A stretch of 64,000 bases of DNA from Pseudomonadota bacterium. Lineage in GTDB: Bacteria; Pseudomonadota; Gammaproteobacteria; Nitrosococcales; Methylophagaceae. How positions within the stretch are numbered: position 1 is the first letter of the stretch; the number at the start of each line of letters is the position of its first letter. The stretch lies in the NCBI GenBank assembly GCA_030576275.1, contig JALIBN010000032.1:37485-101484 (forward strand), in the 5' to 3' direction. Position numbers and translations under genes: made by a program. Positions 56,534 through 64,000 of the stretch are shown in pieces. The notes under the pieces are model-generated. The model worked only from the letters and a program-made list of their open reading frames with translations, was not told where the DNA came from and did not search any database.

Positions 56534-57072
56534 GGCAAATCAACTCTAAAACCAAGTGATTTAACGACGATGCCTCCTTTGCGGCCTTTAGATTTTTCAG
56601 AAGCCTGTGATGATGGAGGCTCTTCCGGCGCCATCAATAATGCTAACTCTAAGTTAAAACGTGCATCCCACAGCGATGAATTTATTAGCAATGCATTACG
56701 ATAATCTTGTTTGGCAAGACCCACTAATGCAATACGTGCATTATCTTGCGCTCCCATCGCTTGCGCTTCACGTAGATGAATATTGCCACGATTATAATAA
56801 GCGGTAGCTTCCAATTCCATGTCGTCTGTTTCTAATACTGTGGTCAATCTTTCTAACGCTGATTCAGGCTTACCTTGTTCAACATCACGAAATGCTTGTG
56901 AAAATTGTGCTTTAAAATGTTCAGGCACTAATTCAGATTCGACATTACCAATAATAAAAGCATTAATCTTATTGGTCTGCCACAAGGCGTATCCCGTTTG
57001 AGCAATTGCAATGATACTCACGACGGCAATGGCGACTAATAACCAATGTGCTAAATGGAATAATTTATTCAT
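56530..57072 (-). CDS. mxaK: MxaK-like protein
   Basis: 180 residues: one N-terminal membrane helix (about 8-30) followed by a TPR-like helical domain with Y-Y-N-R-G-N-I-H-L-R-E-A and L-W-D-A-R-F-N-L-E-L-A-L, the MxaK hallmarks. Its C-terminal tail is basic. MxaK is a methanol-dehydrogenase maturation accessory. It overlaps mxaA and mxaL by four bases each, so translation is coupled. Confidence 0.85.
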   Translation of the reverse strand: MNKLFHLAHWLLVAIAVVSIIAIAQTGYALWQTNKINAFIIGNVESELVPEHFKAQFSQAFRDVEQGKPESALERLTTVLETDDMELEATAYYNRGNIHLREAQAMGAQDNARIALVGLAKQDYRNALLINSSLWDARFNLELALLMAPEEPPSSQASEKSKGRKGGIVVKSLGFRVDLP

Positions 57073-57932
57073 GCGAGCATCTCCTTAACACGACAAGCTT
57101 TAGCCAGCTTTCTAACGTTCTCAATATCCGGTCCTTGCTGGGAATTTCTAGCAAAAAAATGTTGCTCTGATTGCGTATAAAATGACGCTATGTCCGCTTG
57201 TAATGGTTGCAACCATGGTCGCTGTTTAAGCAAAGTGTCTAACTCACCATAAACCACAACCGTACCAGCAGTATTATTAAAGGCAGTATGTAAAATACGC
57301 GTCGCTTGATCTGATGTCACTGCATGGAATTTCAAACGTGATAAATCATGAACAGCTTTGGCAAATGGCTGACGGTTTTTAGTTTTCCAACCAAAGTGCC
57401 ACAGGGCTAGTATCAATCCCGACACCATGGTGATAAGTACCAAGAACTGTAAGCGTTTTACTGAATCATCCGTCGAAATTAATATTGGCTTCATATCAGG
57501 TTTAGCGGTGATATTTTCCACACCATCGGCAACCGCTAATGATGGTCCAATAGTGACTAACGTTGATGGCAGTGAAAGCCATTGCCCATCGGATTGTTTC
57601 ACATCCAATCTAGGGGTCTCAATTACCGTATTTTTTAAGGGTACATTAACAATCTGATAGTGAAATATTAAGTGTGTCGTTGTTCGATCAATCGTCTTCA
57701 AATACAACCAAGTACCATATCGTTTATCTTCTAAAGGCAAGCTAGAGGTATCAATAGCTGTATCTAAAGTCGATAAATCAATTTTAACAGTCACATCGTC
57801 ACCCAATAACAATCCCCATGTACGATCAACAGAGATATTAAATGAATCCTCAGTAGCGACGCTCGTTCCAGAATAAAACGTAAAGACAATAAATATCACG
57901 TATTTTAAGATGTTATATCTTAAATTTATCAT
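57069..57932 (-). CDS. mxaA: MxaA-like protein
   Basis: 287 residues: a signal-like leader (about 1-26), a periplasmic beta-rich domain, one membrane helix (about 165-180), and a cytoplasmic end with Q-R-P-W-L-Q-P-L and F-Y-T-Q-S-E-Q-H-F-F, the MxaA closing signature. MxaA is required for methanol dehydrogenase assembly or calcium insertion. Two bases separate it from mxaS, and it overlaps mxaK by four. Confidence 0.82.
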   Translation of the reverse strand: MINLRYNILKYVIFIVFTFYSGTSVATEDSFNISVDRTWGLLLGDDVTVKIDLSTLDTAIDTSSLPLEDKRYGTWLYLKTIDRTTTHLIFHYQIVNVPLKNTVIETPRLDVKQSDGQWLSLPSTLVTIGPSLAVADGVENITAKPDMKPILISTDDSVKRLQFLVLITMVSGLILALWHFGWKTKNRQPFAKAVHDLSRLKFHAVTSDQATRILHTAFNNTAGTVVVYGELDTLLKQRPWLQPLQADIASFYTQSEQHFFARNSQQGPDIENVRKLAKACRVKEMLA

Positions 57933-57934
57933 TA

Positions 57935-58807
57935 TTAATTCCTACCTAAAAAGTAGTTTGTAAGTTGCTCGCCAGTCACATCACCATCGGTAAATAATGG
58001 TCTGACTCGATGGCGCATAAAGCATGCTTTTAACTGATCAAAATGCTCATCCATGGTCTGCTGCCAGCGTTTTTTAATACTAGGTCGCATCCACAGGCTA
58101 CGTCTTTGACCTGTTTCTGAATCACACATTTCTGTCCAACCTGCATAGGATGGCAAATGATTTACATCATCATGCTGCCAAACAACTGGGACCACGGTAT
58201 AACGTGATAATTGTATTAATGCTTTATCAAGCACATCAATATCACAACAAAAATCTGATACTAAGAATACAATCGCATGTCTGCTAGTAACCATATGTGC
58301 TGCATGAATCAAACCATCAATGCCCGCTGAATTGGCGGGTCCTGCTTCACGAATCATATCGGCAGCGAGCATGGGCATACTTCGTTGACGAGTAGGCATT
58401 AAATGTACATCATGACGTAAACCAGAATCAAAACCAGCCAAACCAAAGCGATCACCAAATCCAATCGCAGAATGGGCAACTAACTGAGTTAACTTGGCTA
58501 GCTGTTCATGGTTCACGTTAGATATCGACATCGAGCGTGATAAATCAGCCATCATCCACAAGGTAATCGGTGAGCGTTGTTGAAAACGTTTGACGAGATA
58601 ATTATCTCTGCCTGTTGCCATATTACTGCGAATTGAGGCACGCAAATCTAAACGTCTGGGATCAGGATAATCAAACAGATCAGAAAAACCTGCAAAGCTA
58701 TCCCCAGTGCCTAATGACTTACCATGATGCACGCCCGGTAAACTGCCATAGACCTTATGTGGATAACGATAGCTAAATTCGTCTTGGCGCTTTTTATTTT
58801 CACTCAT
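57935..58807 (-). CDS. mxaS: MxaS-like DUF58 protein
   Basis: 290 residues, cytosolic. The N-terminus has R-R-L-D-L-R-A-S, typical of DUF58, then a vWA-like site D-L-S-R-S with Asp88, Ser90 and Ser92, and D-F-C-C-D later. DUF58 proteins pair with MoxR AAA+ ATPases. In the mxa system MxaS is needed for methanol dehydrogenase maturation. 162 bases separate it from mxaR, unlike the tight spacing downstream. Confidence 0.87.
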   Translation of the reverse strand: MSENKKRQDEFSYRYPHKVYGSLPGVHHGKSLGTGDSFAGFSDLFDYPDPRRLDLRASIRSNMATGRDNYLVKRFQQRSPITLWMMADLSRSMSISNVNHEQLAKLTQLVAHSAIGFGDRFGLAGFDSGLRHDVHLMPTRQRSMPMLAADMIREAGPANSAGIDGLIHAAHMVTSRHAIVFLVSDFCCDIDVLDKALIQLSRYTVVPVVWQHDDVNHLPSYAGWTEMCDSETGQRRSLWMRPSIKKRWQQTMDEHFDQLKACFMRHRVRPLFTDGDVTGEQLTNYFLGRN

Positions 58808-58969
58808 ATTTAAGCTCTATATAGATTGATAAAATGAGGGCTAAGAGAAGTACTTTTAGTCACAACTAGGCAAAAATTATCGACAAGGCGCCGTGTAGGA
58901 TTGGTAGACGAGTATTTGAAGATGATTTTTAACGCCGTCATGGCGGAAAAGATAAATCCTAGCTTCATT
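58808..58969. other. Intergenic gap within the mxa operon
   Basis: 162 bases between mxaR and mxaS hold no good frame and no strong hairpin. GCCG and CGGC-like short complements occur near 58933-58948. A promoter for the mxaSAKL half could lie here, but I see no clear boxes. Confidence 0.3.
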
Positions 58970-59989
58970 TTATGGGGCTGAAATATTGTCGCGTAATGCC
59001 GCGATAAATTGCGGCATGATCTGCTCACGACGCCCTTCATAAATAGGTGACAGGAAGACACGATGCGTTAATGTAGCAAATAGCACCGTATGCACGTCAT
59101 CCGGTAATACATGATCACGGCCTTCTAACCATGCAGCTACTTTAGCCGCTCTTACCATTGCTGACATACCACGAACACTAGCACCAGCGACGACTAACTC
59201 TTCCATAAACACATCGGGAATATCAATGCCAAACTCATGAGGTTTCCATGTCGCATCCCAAATCCTGATGATATAGTCTTCGATTTCAGGTGACACAAAT
59301 ACCGCATGTTGAATTTCTTTATCCAGTGCATTCAGCTCAGTGTAATCAAGTAAAGGTTCTGCTAAACCACTCAACAACTCATCCACATCATGGAATCTAG
59401 AATCAAAAATTAATGATTTACGATCTTCCAATACTTCTGGGTTTGAAATCCCAATTTCAAATAAGAAACGATCGCGGGCAGCGGCACTCAATTCAAATGT
59501 TTCTTCCTTCTCAACCGCATTACGATCTGCAAAAACGACCATGTGAGGAAATCTATATTCTTTACCAAATGCTTCAGCACTACGTTCTGCCATTGCACGT
59601 AATAATAATGATTGAACTTGTGGCCGCGCACGGTTAATTTCATTAAAGAAAAATACTGCCGTATCATCTCCATGAGCAATGAGGGGACCCGGATCAATAA
59701 CAGGCTTGCCTTCACCATCAACCCACGCACTATAAAGTAAATCACTCGGCATCAAATCGACACTACCTTCGATACGTCCAAATGCGCCACCTAATGCTTT
59801 AGAAAAGGCACGAAGTAAGGTTGTTTTACCAACACCTACCCCCCCTTCTAGCAGTACATGTCCTCGTGCATGTAAAGCAATCAAAATTAATCTAATCGCT
59901 TTTTGTTGTCCAATGACAACGTTATTAACAACCTTCTCTAATGCTAACGCCTTATCACGAGCTGATTGTAAATGTTGCATGTCCGCCAT
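58970..59989 (-). CDS. mxaR: MxaR-like MoxR AAA+ ATPase
   Basis: 339 residues, AAA+ of the MoxR clade. Walker A G-G-V-G-V-G-K-T-T is at 49-57, Walker B V-F-F-F-N-E-I-N-R-A, followed by sensor 1 and the arginine finger region (S-A-A-A-R-D-R-F-L) and a lid with sensor 2 (V-R-G-M-S-A-M-V). MoxR ATPases work with vWA partner proteins as chaperones for metal insertion. Here the partners are MxaS, MxaC and MxaL. It is the second gene of the cluster, 61 bases after mxaC. Confidence 0.92.
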   Translation of the reverse strand: MADMQHLQSARDKALALEKVVNNVVIGQQKAIRLILIALHARGHVLLEGGVGVGKTTLLRAFSKALGGAFGRIEGSVDLMPSDLLYSAWVDGEGKPVIDPGPLIAHGDDTAVFFFNEINRARPQVQSLLLRAMAERSAEAFGKEYRFPHMVVFADRNAVEKEETFELSAAARDRFLFEIGISNPEVLEDRKSLIFDSRFHDVDELLSGLAEPLLDYTELNALDKEIQHAVFVSPEIEDYIIRIWDATWKPHEFGIDIPDVFMEELVVAGASVRGMSAMVRAAKVAAWLEGRDHVLPDDVHTVLFATLTHRVFLSPIYEGRREQIMPQFIAALRDNISAP

Positions 59990-60050
59990 AACTTCCTCTC
60001 TTTTAGTTATATTATTTATATCGTGTTATCTATCTATTTGGTATTGATGC

Positions 60051-61067
60051 TTATTGATGTGCCTTTCTAACGCCCCACGCGGTATACATTTGTGCCAACA
60101 TGAGTAGAAACATAGCCAGCATAGCGATAATGAGAAATACTTTGGCCTTGTCCTCTCTCGGCAACGTTTCTTCAACAATCAGTGTTTGATACTGTTGTTT
60201 ATCAATGGTTGCTATCGCTTCTGAAAAGCTTTTCATCGAACCAATTTCAAAAGGAAGATAGGGAATCCCTATTGATTTGAAGAAGGTATGGAGCTTTCGT
60301 TCAGGTGTTGTCGTCCATCGTTCGTTGTCGCCTGGTTTAGCATCTAGAGTCATGCCTGTTACTGAACGCATATATAACCAGTAGAGAGTTAAGTTTTGTT
60401 GCTTATATAATTCTGCAATTTTTTGTTTAGCTTCCTCAGTAAACTCTTGCCCGCCGTCCGATACCAGTACAACAATCCGTGAACCACGATACGTTTGGCC
60501 TTGATACATTTCTGCCGCTTTAATTAATGCCTTGGCAATATTGGTTTCAGACAAACCTTTACCTAAAGCACTTGCATCCACTGTGGCTCGAATCGTTTCC
60601 TTGTTATAAGTTAAAGGCAACAAATCTAAGGCTTTATCACTAAATAAAACAAAGCCAAATCTGTCATCAGGGCGTTTATCAATAAACTCTTGTAAATATT
60701 TCTTCGCCACACGACGTTTACTATCGGACTTACCGACACTCGCCATTAATAACTGACCTTTAATCGCAAAGGCATCATCCATACTGCGACTACGATCAAC
60801 TAAAACAACCACCTCCGCGCCTTCGCCAATCCGATCAACTTTCTTTTCTGGAAGATAAGGTCCAGCAAGCGATAAGATTAAACATGCTAAAACAATCGAT
60901 GCTAAGGTCTTAAAAGCAAAGCCAATGATGTTAGATAAGGGATCGACAGGCACAAATTTACTCCACACTATTGTTTTATCTTGTGTGCGAGTAAACCAAG
61001 GCAACACAAGTAGTGGTAATAAATACAAGGCTAATGGTGATGCCCACTGTAGTCCGAATAAAGTCAT
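60051..61067 (-). CDS. mxaC: MxaC-like von Willebrand factor A membrane protein
   Basis: 338 residues: an N-terminal pair of helices (about 9-24 and 50-70), a vWA domain with MIDAS D-R-S-R-S at 91-95, and a C-terminal helix near 310-328. MxaC is an accessory for calcium insertion into methanol dehydrogenase. The V-L-V-D-R-S-R-S-M-D pattern and topology fit MxaC better than BatA. It is the first gene of the operon here, whereas in the classical order it follows mxaA, and it is divergent from mxaYX with a 612-base spacer. Confidence 0.87.
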   Translation of the reverse strand: MTLFGLQWASPLALYLLPLLVLPWFTRTQDKTIVWSKFVPVDPLSNIIGFAFKTLASIVLACLILSLAGPYLPEKKVDRIGEGAEVVVLVDRSRSMDDAFAIKGQLLMASVGKSDSKRRVAKKYLQEFIDKRPDDRFGFVLFSDKALDLLPLTYNKETIRATVDASALGKGLSETNIAKALIKAAEMYQGQTYRGSRIVVLVSDGGQEFTEEAKQKIAELYKQQNLTLYWLYMRSVTGMTLDAKPGDNERWTTTPERKLHTFFKSIGIPYLPFEIGSMKSFSEAIATIDKQQYQTLIVEETLPREDKAKVFLIIAMLAMFLLMLAQMYTAWGVRKAHQ

Positions 61068-61679
61068 AATAATTGTTCTTTTTCTAAAGTCATTGCTGAA
61101 AAATAACGCCTATAAATAATGTTATATTAAAAGTATAAGCTATCCATATCAAACCTGTTGTCCTAATCAAAAGCTAATTTATCATAAAACTTTGCAAAGC
61201 ATTTTATCCCAAAAAGCTTAATCTTATATAGCCACCCATAGTCGCAATATAAAACCTGCCATCGATACCGGCTATTAGATACCTTGAAACAAGTGTCATC
61301 AACCAAGCTGACAAGAACACTCCACCAGCTATTAATAAAACATGCTCGATCGTCTTTTGTGAGTAATCGTGTTTCCGAGTTTAAAATCATATCCATCAGT
61401 AGAACAGGTTGAACATCTTAACCTGAAGCCTGTCGGGCATATTTCCCGCTAGTTTCTGCCTTATCAATAAATTATTGTTATTAGCTTTTTTGCCAAAATA
61501 GCTAATATTTAAATACGATTAAATTCGCATCAACATTACACTTTATCCCAGTCAATGAGATCACCAAATATTTCCCCGCCGACTAAGACGCAATTATCCC
61601 TTCGTTATATATCGTCTTTTCATCAGGGCATATAAGACCTACACTACCAATCACTAACCATATAGGCATTCAACATTCA
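61068..61679. other. Divergent control region between mxaC and mxaY
   Basis: A 612-base spacer between divergent genes. On the minus strand around 61204-61380 a short hydrophobic frame ends with L-L-I-A-G-G-V-F-L-S-A-W-L and G-G-Y-I-R-L-S-F-L-G; it has no start codon and may be a scrap of a small membrane gene. Promoter-like A/T-rich boxes exist on both sides (for example TATATT near 61126), but none is convincing. Confidence 0.45.
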
Positions 61680-63047
61680 ATGAATTTAAAAATACACCTG
61701 TTTTCTAGAATTCTATTAATTGCCATGATCTGCTTAATATCGAGTGCATTTTATGTGTTGTACCAAACAGATAAGCAGGCTAAAACTGAAGCCAACTTCA
61801 CTGCCAGCCGTATCGGCACCCAAGTAAAAACTCAAATGTTACAAATGTTTGCCCGCAATGATTTTGCAAGCACCTTCCCTAATACAGAGTTATGGCCAGA
61901 TATCAATAATCTATCAGGCTCATGTATTCAGTTTTTATCTCGTTCTACTAAGCGCAGTAGAAATTTATGTCAGCAAATCACTGAAGCTGAACGTACATGG
62001 CCAGTGTGGTTTGGGACTTTATATCAGCAGTTTTTTTCGCCAAATTTTGAAGTAAGAAAAGTTTTTTCATTTAATGCCATGACTTACGGATCAATCGTCG
62101 TAACATTGAATACACGAATAGAAACAGCACGTGCTTGGAATAATCTTCGTGCAGTTATCGGCGTATTATTTGTTAGTATTTTCGCCCTATCGATACTGGT
62201 ATACCTCACTCTTAATCGCATGTTAAAACCCGCACAAATTATCGTGACCGGCTTAGAAAAAATGCGTGATGGCCACTTAGATACGCGCCTGCCCTCTTTC
62301 GATATTGACGAATGGAAACGTACCAGTGAAACGATTAACCAACTGGCAAGTAGTCAAGAACAAGTGATTGCTGACAATAAACAACTGGCACTGAAATTAC
62401 TCAACATTCAGGAAGAAGATCATCGTTATATTGCTCGCGAATTACATGATGAGTTTGGCCAATGTTTAGCAGGTATTAATGCCGTGACCGCGTCAATCAA
62501 ACAAACAGCCAAATTACAAAGCCCTGAACTCATGGCAGAATTAAATACCATCAGCCCCATTACAAATCACATGATGGATGTTTTACGTAGCATGCTTACT
62601 CGCTTACGGCCTGCCGAAGTGGATGATTTAGGCTTAACGACTAGCCTAAAAAAATTGCTTAACAGTTGGAATAACCGCTCAAATGGAATGACAAACTACC
62701 AACTGATACTCAATGGCAATATTGATAACTTGCCAGACCCTTTACCCGTTAATATTTATCGTATCGTCCAAGAATGTCTTACCAATATAGCCAAACATGC
62801 CCAAGCCTCTCTAGCTGAAGTCATTATCAACACTCTGCTCGACCACAGCATTCAACTTGAAATCAGTGATGATGGTATTGCCAAAGTAGATGAGTTTGAT
62901 AACACACTAGGGGTAGGTTTATTAGGCATCCGTGAGCGTGTCATGGCCCTAGGCGGTAAAATTACATTACTCACTCGTGCTAAAGGCGGTTTAACCGTCA
63001 ATATTACTATTCCTATCGTCTCAGAACAAGGTCAGCATCATGAATAA
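61680..63047 (+). CDS. mxaY: MxaY-like sensor histidine kinase
   Basis: 455 residues. A membrane helix at about 10-28, a periplasmic loop, a second helix near 160-180, a HAMP-like linker, then a HisKA_3 domain with the phospho-His at 256 in R-E-L-H-D-E-F-G-Q, and an ATPase domain with Q-E-C-L-T-N-I-A-K-H and G-L-L-G-I-R-E-R. This NarX/UhpB class matches MxaY, which controls methanol dehydrogenase genes, and the divergent mxa operon supports it. The Cys residues in the periplasmic loop (C-I-Q, L-C-Q) might sense a signal. Overlaps mxaX by eight bases. Confidence 0.82.
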   Translation: MNLKIHLFSRILLIAMICLISSAFYVLYQTDKQAKTEANFTASRIGTQVKTQMLQMFARNDFASTFPNTELWPDINNLSGSCIQFLSRSTKRSRNLCQQITEAERTWPVWFGTLYQQFFSPNFEVRKVFSFNAMTYGSIVVTLNTRIETARAWNNLRAVIGVLFVSIFALSILVYLTLNRMLKPAQIIVTGLEKMRDGHLDTRLPSFDIDEWKRTSETINQLASSQEQVIADNKQLALKLLNIQEEDHRYIARELHDEFGQCLAGINAVTASIKQTAKLQSPELMAELNTISPITNHMMDVLRSMLTRLRPAEVDDLGLTTSLKKLLNSWNNRSNGMTNYQLILNGNIDNLPDPLPVNIYRIVQECLTNIAKHAQASLAEVIINTLLDHSIQLEISDDGIAKVDEFDNTLGVGLLGIRERVMALGGKITLLTRAKGGLTVNITIPIVSEQGQHHE

Positions 63048-63705
63048 AGTCATTAGAATCATGCTAGTAGATGATCACGCCATCGTACGTGAGGGCTATC
63101 GCTCTTTACTACAAAAACAAGACCATATAAGGATCATTGCCGAAGCCAGTGATGGCGCACAAGCCTATTTATCTTATAAAGAACACCAACCCGACATGGT
63201 CATTATGGATATTTCTATGCCGGGTCAAGGTGGCTTAGAAGCCATATCTCGGATCAAACAATTTGATGCTGATGCTAAAATCATTGTCTTTAGCATGCAT
63301 CAAAATCCCAGTTTTGCAGTACAAGCAACAAGAGCCGGTGCATTAGGTTATGTCACCAAAAGTAGTGAACCCGAAGTATTAATTCGCGCTATCTACGACG
63401 TACAACAAGGTAAATATACATTGAGTGCTGATATTGCTCAGGCGCTGGCTTTAGAAAAACTCGGCAAAAACAGCGCCGCCTTAGATGAACTTACTGTCCG
63501 TGAGTTTGAAATATTACGCATGTTAGTCGAAGCAAAACCCACACAAGATATTGCCGACACCTTAAATATCAGCCCTAAAACAGTGGCTAATGCCCATTAT
63601 ATCATTAAGAAAAAACTGGGTGTGACCAATGATATTGAACTCACTCACCTCGCTATAAAAATGAATATTCTTGATTTATTAACCTTGTCTGATAACGAAT
63701 GTTAA
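63040..63705 (+). CDS. mxaX: MxaX-like NarL-family response regulator
   Basis: 221 residues: a receiver with phosphoacceptor Asp57 in M-V-I-M-D-I-S-M-P, the D-D-H-A acidic pocket near 12-15, the conserved K in T-K-S-S near 108-111, and a LuxR-type helix-turn-helix (L-T-V-R-E-F-E-I-L, I-A-D-T-L-N-I-S-P-K-T-V). It overlaps mxaY by eight bases. Likely activates the divergent mxaC operon and possibly distant mxaF or xoxF genes, which is inferred. Confidence 0.84.
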   Translation: MNKVIRIMLVDDHAIVREGYRSLLQKQDHIRIIAEASDGAQAYLSYKEHQPDMVIMDISMPGQGGLEAISRIKQFDADAKIIVFSMHQNPSFAVQATRAGALGYVTKSSEPEVLIRAIYDVQQGKYTLSADIAQALALEKLGKNSAALDELTVREFEILRMLVEAKPTQDIADTLNISPKTVANAHYIIKKKLGVTNDIELTHLAIKMNILDLLTLSDNEC

Positions 63706-63732
63706 AAATGAAATCAAGTAGTGTTATAAAAG

Positions 63733-63748
63733 ATCGCCAATCAGGCGA
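63733..63748 (+). terminator. Weak hairpin after mxaX
   Basis: TCGCC and GGCGA around AATCA, followed by GTGCATTTTATG, lie shortly after the mxaX stop. The stem is only five pairs, so termination is uncertain. Confidence 0.35.
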
Positions 63749-63762
63749 GTGCATTTTATGTT

Positions 63763-63983
63763 TCACATTGTAATCAATGGGATCCGTGTTGATTGATTTG
63801 CGGCTTTCCTATCGCTCATATTTTGAAACATATCTTTTATAAGTGCGCACTCTTCATCCTTAAATATTGTAATCAAAGGCAAGCAACCAGCTCGATTCAT
63901 CTCTAATTGCAAAAATAAATCGAGTCAGGGCACCAGTGGTTCTGCGCCTCGGAGATGCTTAGTACTGTTTGCTTATCACTCAT
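63763..63983 (-). pseudogene. Small frame-shifted open region, unknown
   Basis: On the minus strand a start at 63981-63983 (M-S-D-K-Q-T-V-L) reads to about residue 20 (H-W-C-P), after which the sensible frame changes by one base and continues as L-F-L-Q-L-E-M-N-R-A-G-C-L-P-L-I-T-I-F and K-D-M-F-Q-N-M-S-D-R-K-A to TGA at 63763-63765. No family recognised. It may be a small gene with a frameshift or just noise. Confidence 0.3.
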
Positions 63984-64000
63984 TTATCGGACCTTAGCCC

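Noticed and set aside
61163..61396. 77-residue minus-strand frame in the mxaC-mxaY spacer
   Set aside because: Composition Cys/Trp-rich and unconvincing; a different frame over the same bases looks more protein-like but lacks a start codon.
1..64000. tRNA or rRNA genes, CRISPR arrays, IS elements or prophage
   Set aside because: No cloverleaf, repeat-spacer array, transposase or phage gene was recognised on reading both strands. A covariance search would be needed to exclude small RNAs.

Overview
This 64 kb window is a chromosomal segment of an AT-leaning gammaproteobacterium that is almost certainly a methylotroph, and Methylophaga-like organisms are the best guess. The housekeeping genes are gammaproteobacterial in kind and order: rhlB divergent from trxA, rnfABCDGE followed by nth, and dnaE near accA and tilS. 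The methylotroph signature is a formaldehyde-activating-enzyme (Fae) homologue at 12.5 kb and, at 55.6-63.7 kb, an mxaCRSAKL methanol-dehydrogenase maturation cluster divergent from an mxaYX-type two-component system. The genus is inferred, not demonstrated.

Layout. 0-9.3 kb: rhlB (partial), trxA, uvrD, a lipoprotein TRAP-type solute-binding protein without permease genes beside it, a small unknown protein, a ruined EAL-domain gene, a DUF411 protein, an EamA permease, and the peroxide-defence pair ahpC-ahpF. 9.3-15.3 kb: a decaying stretch with at least five gene remnants (b-type cytochrome, GNAT acetyltransferase, chemotaxis receptor tail, YpfJ-type metallopeptidase tail, SulP transporter start), interrupted by intact yqaA, the Fae homologue and nhaD. 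15.3-27.9 kb: a MaoC-like hydratase, DAHP synthase, the Rnf operon with nth, ubiK, ppnP, comM, rep and a one-domain asparaginase. 28-32.3 kb: glyoxylate aminotransferase divergent from glcD-glcE-glcF, with a strikingly short GlcE. 32.4-42.7 kb: roxA, an SPFH/NfeD pair, a CsiV-like protein, MTA/hypoxanthine salvage (mtiP-hpt), a class III (cobalamin-type) ABC importer, a secreted beta-propeller, an SrmB-like helicase and a PqiA-domain protein. 42.7-54.3 kb (all minus): tilS, accA, two type IV pilus-type ATPases, dnaE, an MscS channel, nagZ and an L,D-transpeptidase. 54.5-63.7 kb: a DUF4239 membrane protein, the mxa accessory operon and its divergent regulators.

How the genes work together. Glycolate oxidase and glyoxylate aminotransferase form a glycolate-to-glycine route. 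mtiP and hpt overlap by one base and recycle the purine of methylthioadenosine after deamination. The mxa genes (MoxR ATPase, DUF58 and von Willebrand A proteins, MxaA, MxaK) are a chaperone-like system for maturing PQQ methanol dehydrogenase, but no mxaF, J, G or I lies in the window, so the enzyme served must be encoded elsewhere. No tRNA, rRNA, CRISPR array, prophage or insertion sequence was recognised. The least routine items are the stand-alone, rearranged mxa cluster, the Fae homologue lacking the catalytic histidine, the internally deleted GlcE, and the cluster of pseudogenes.
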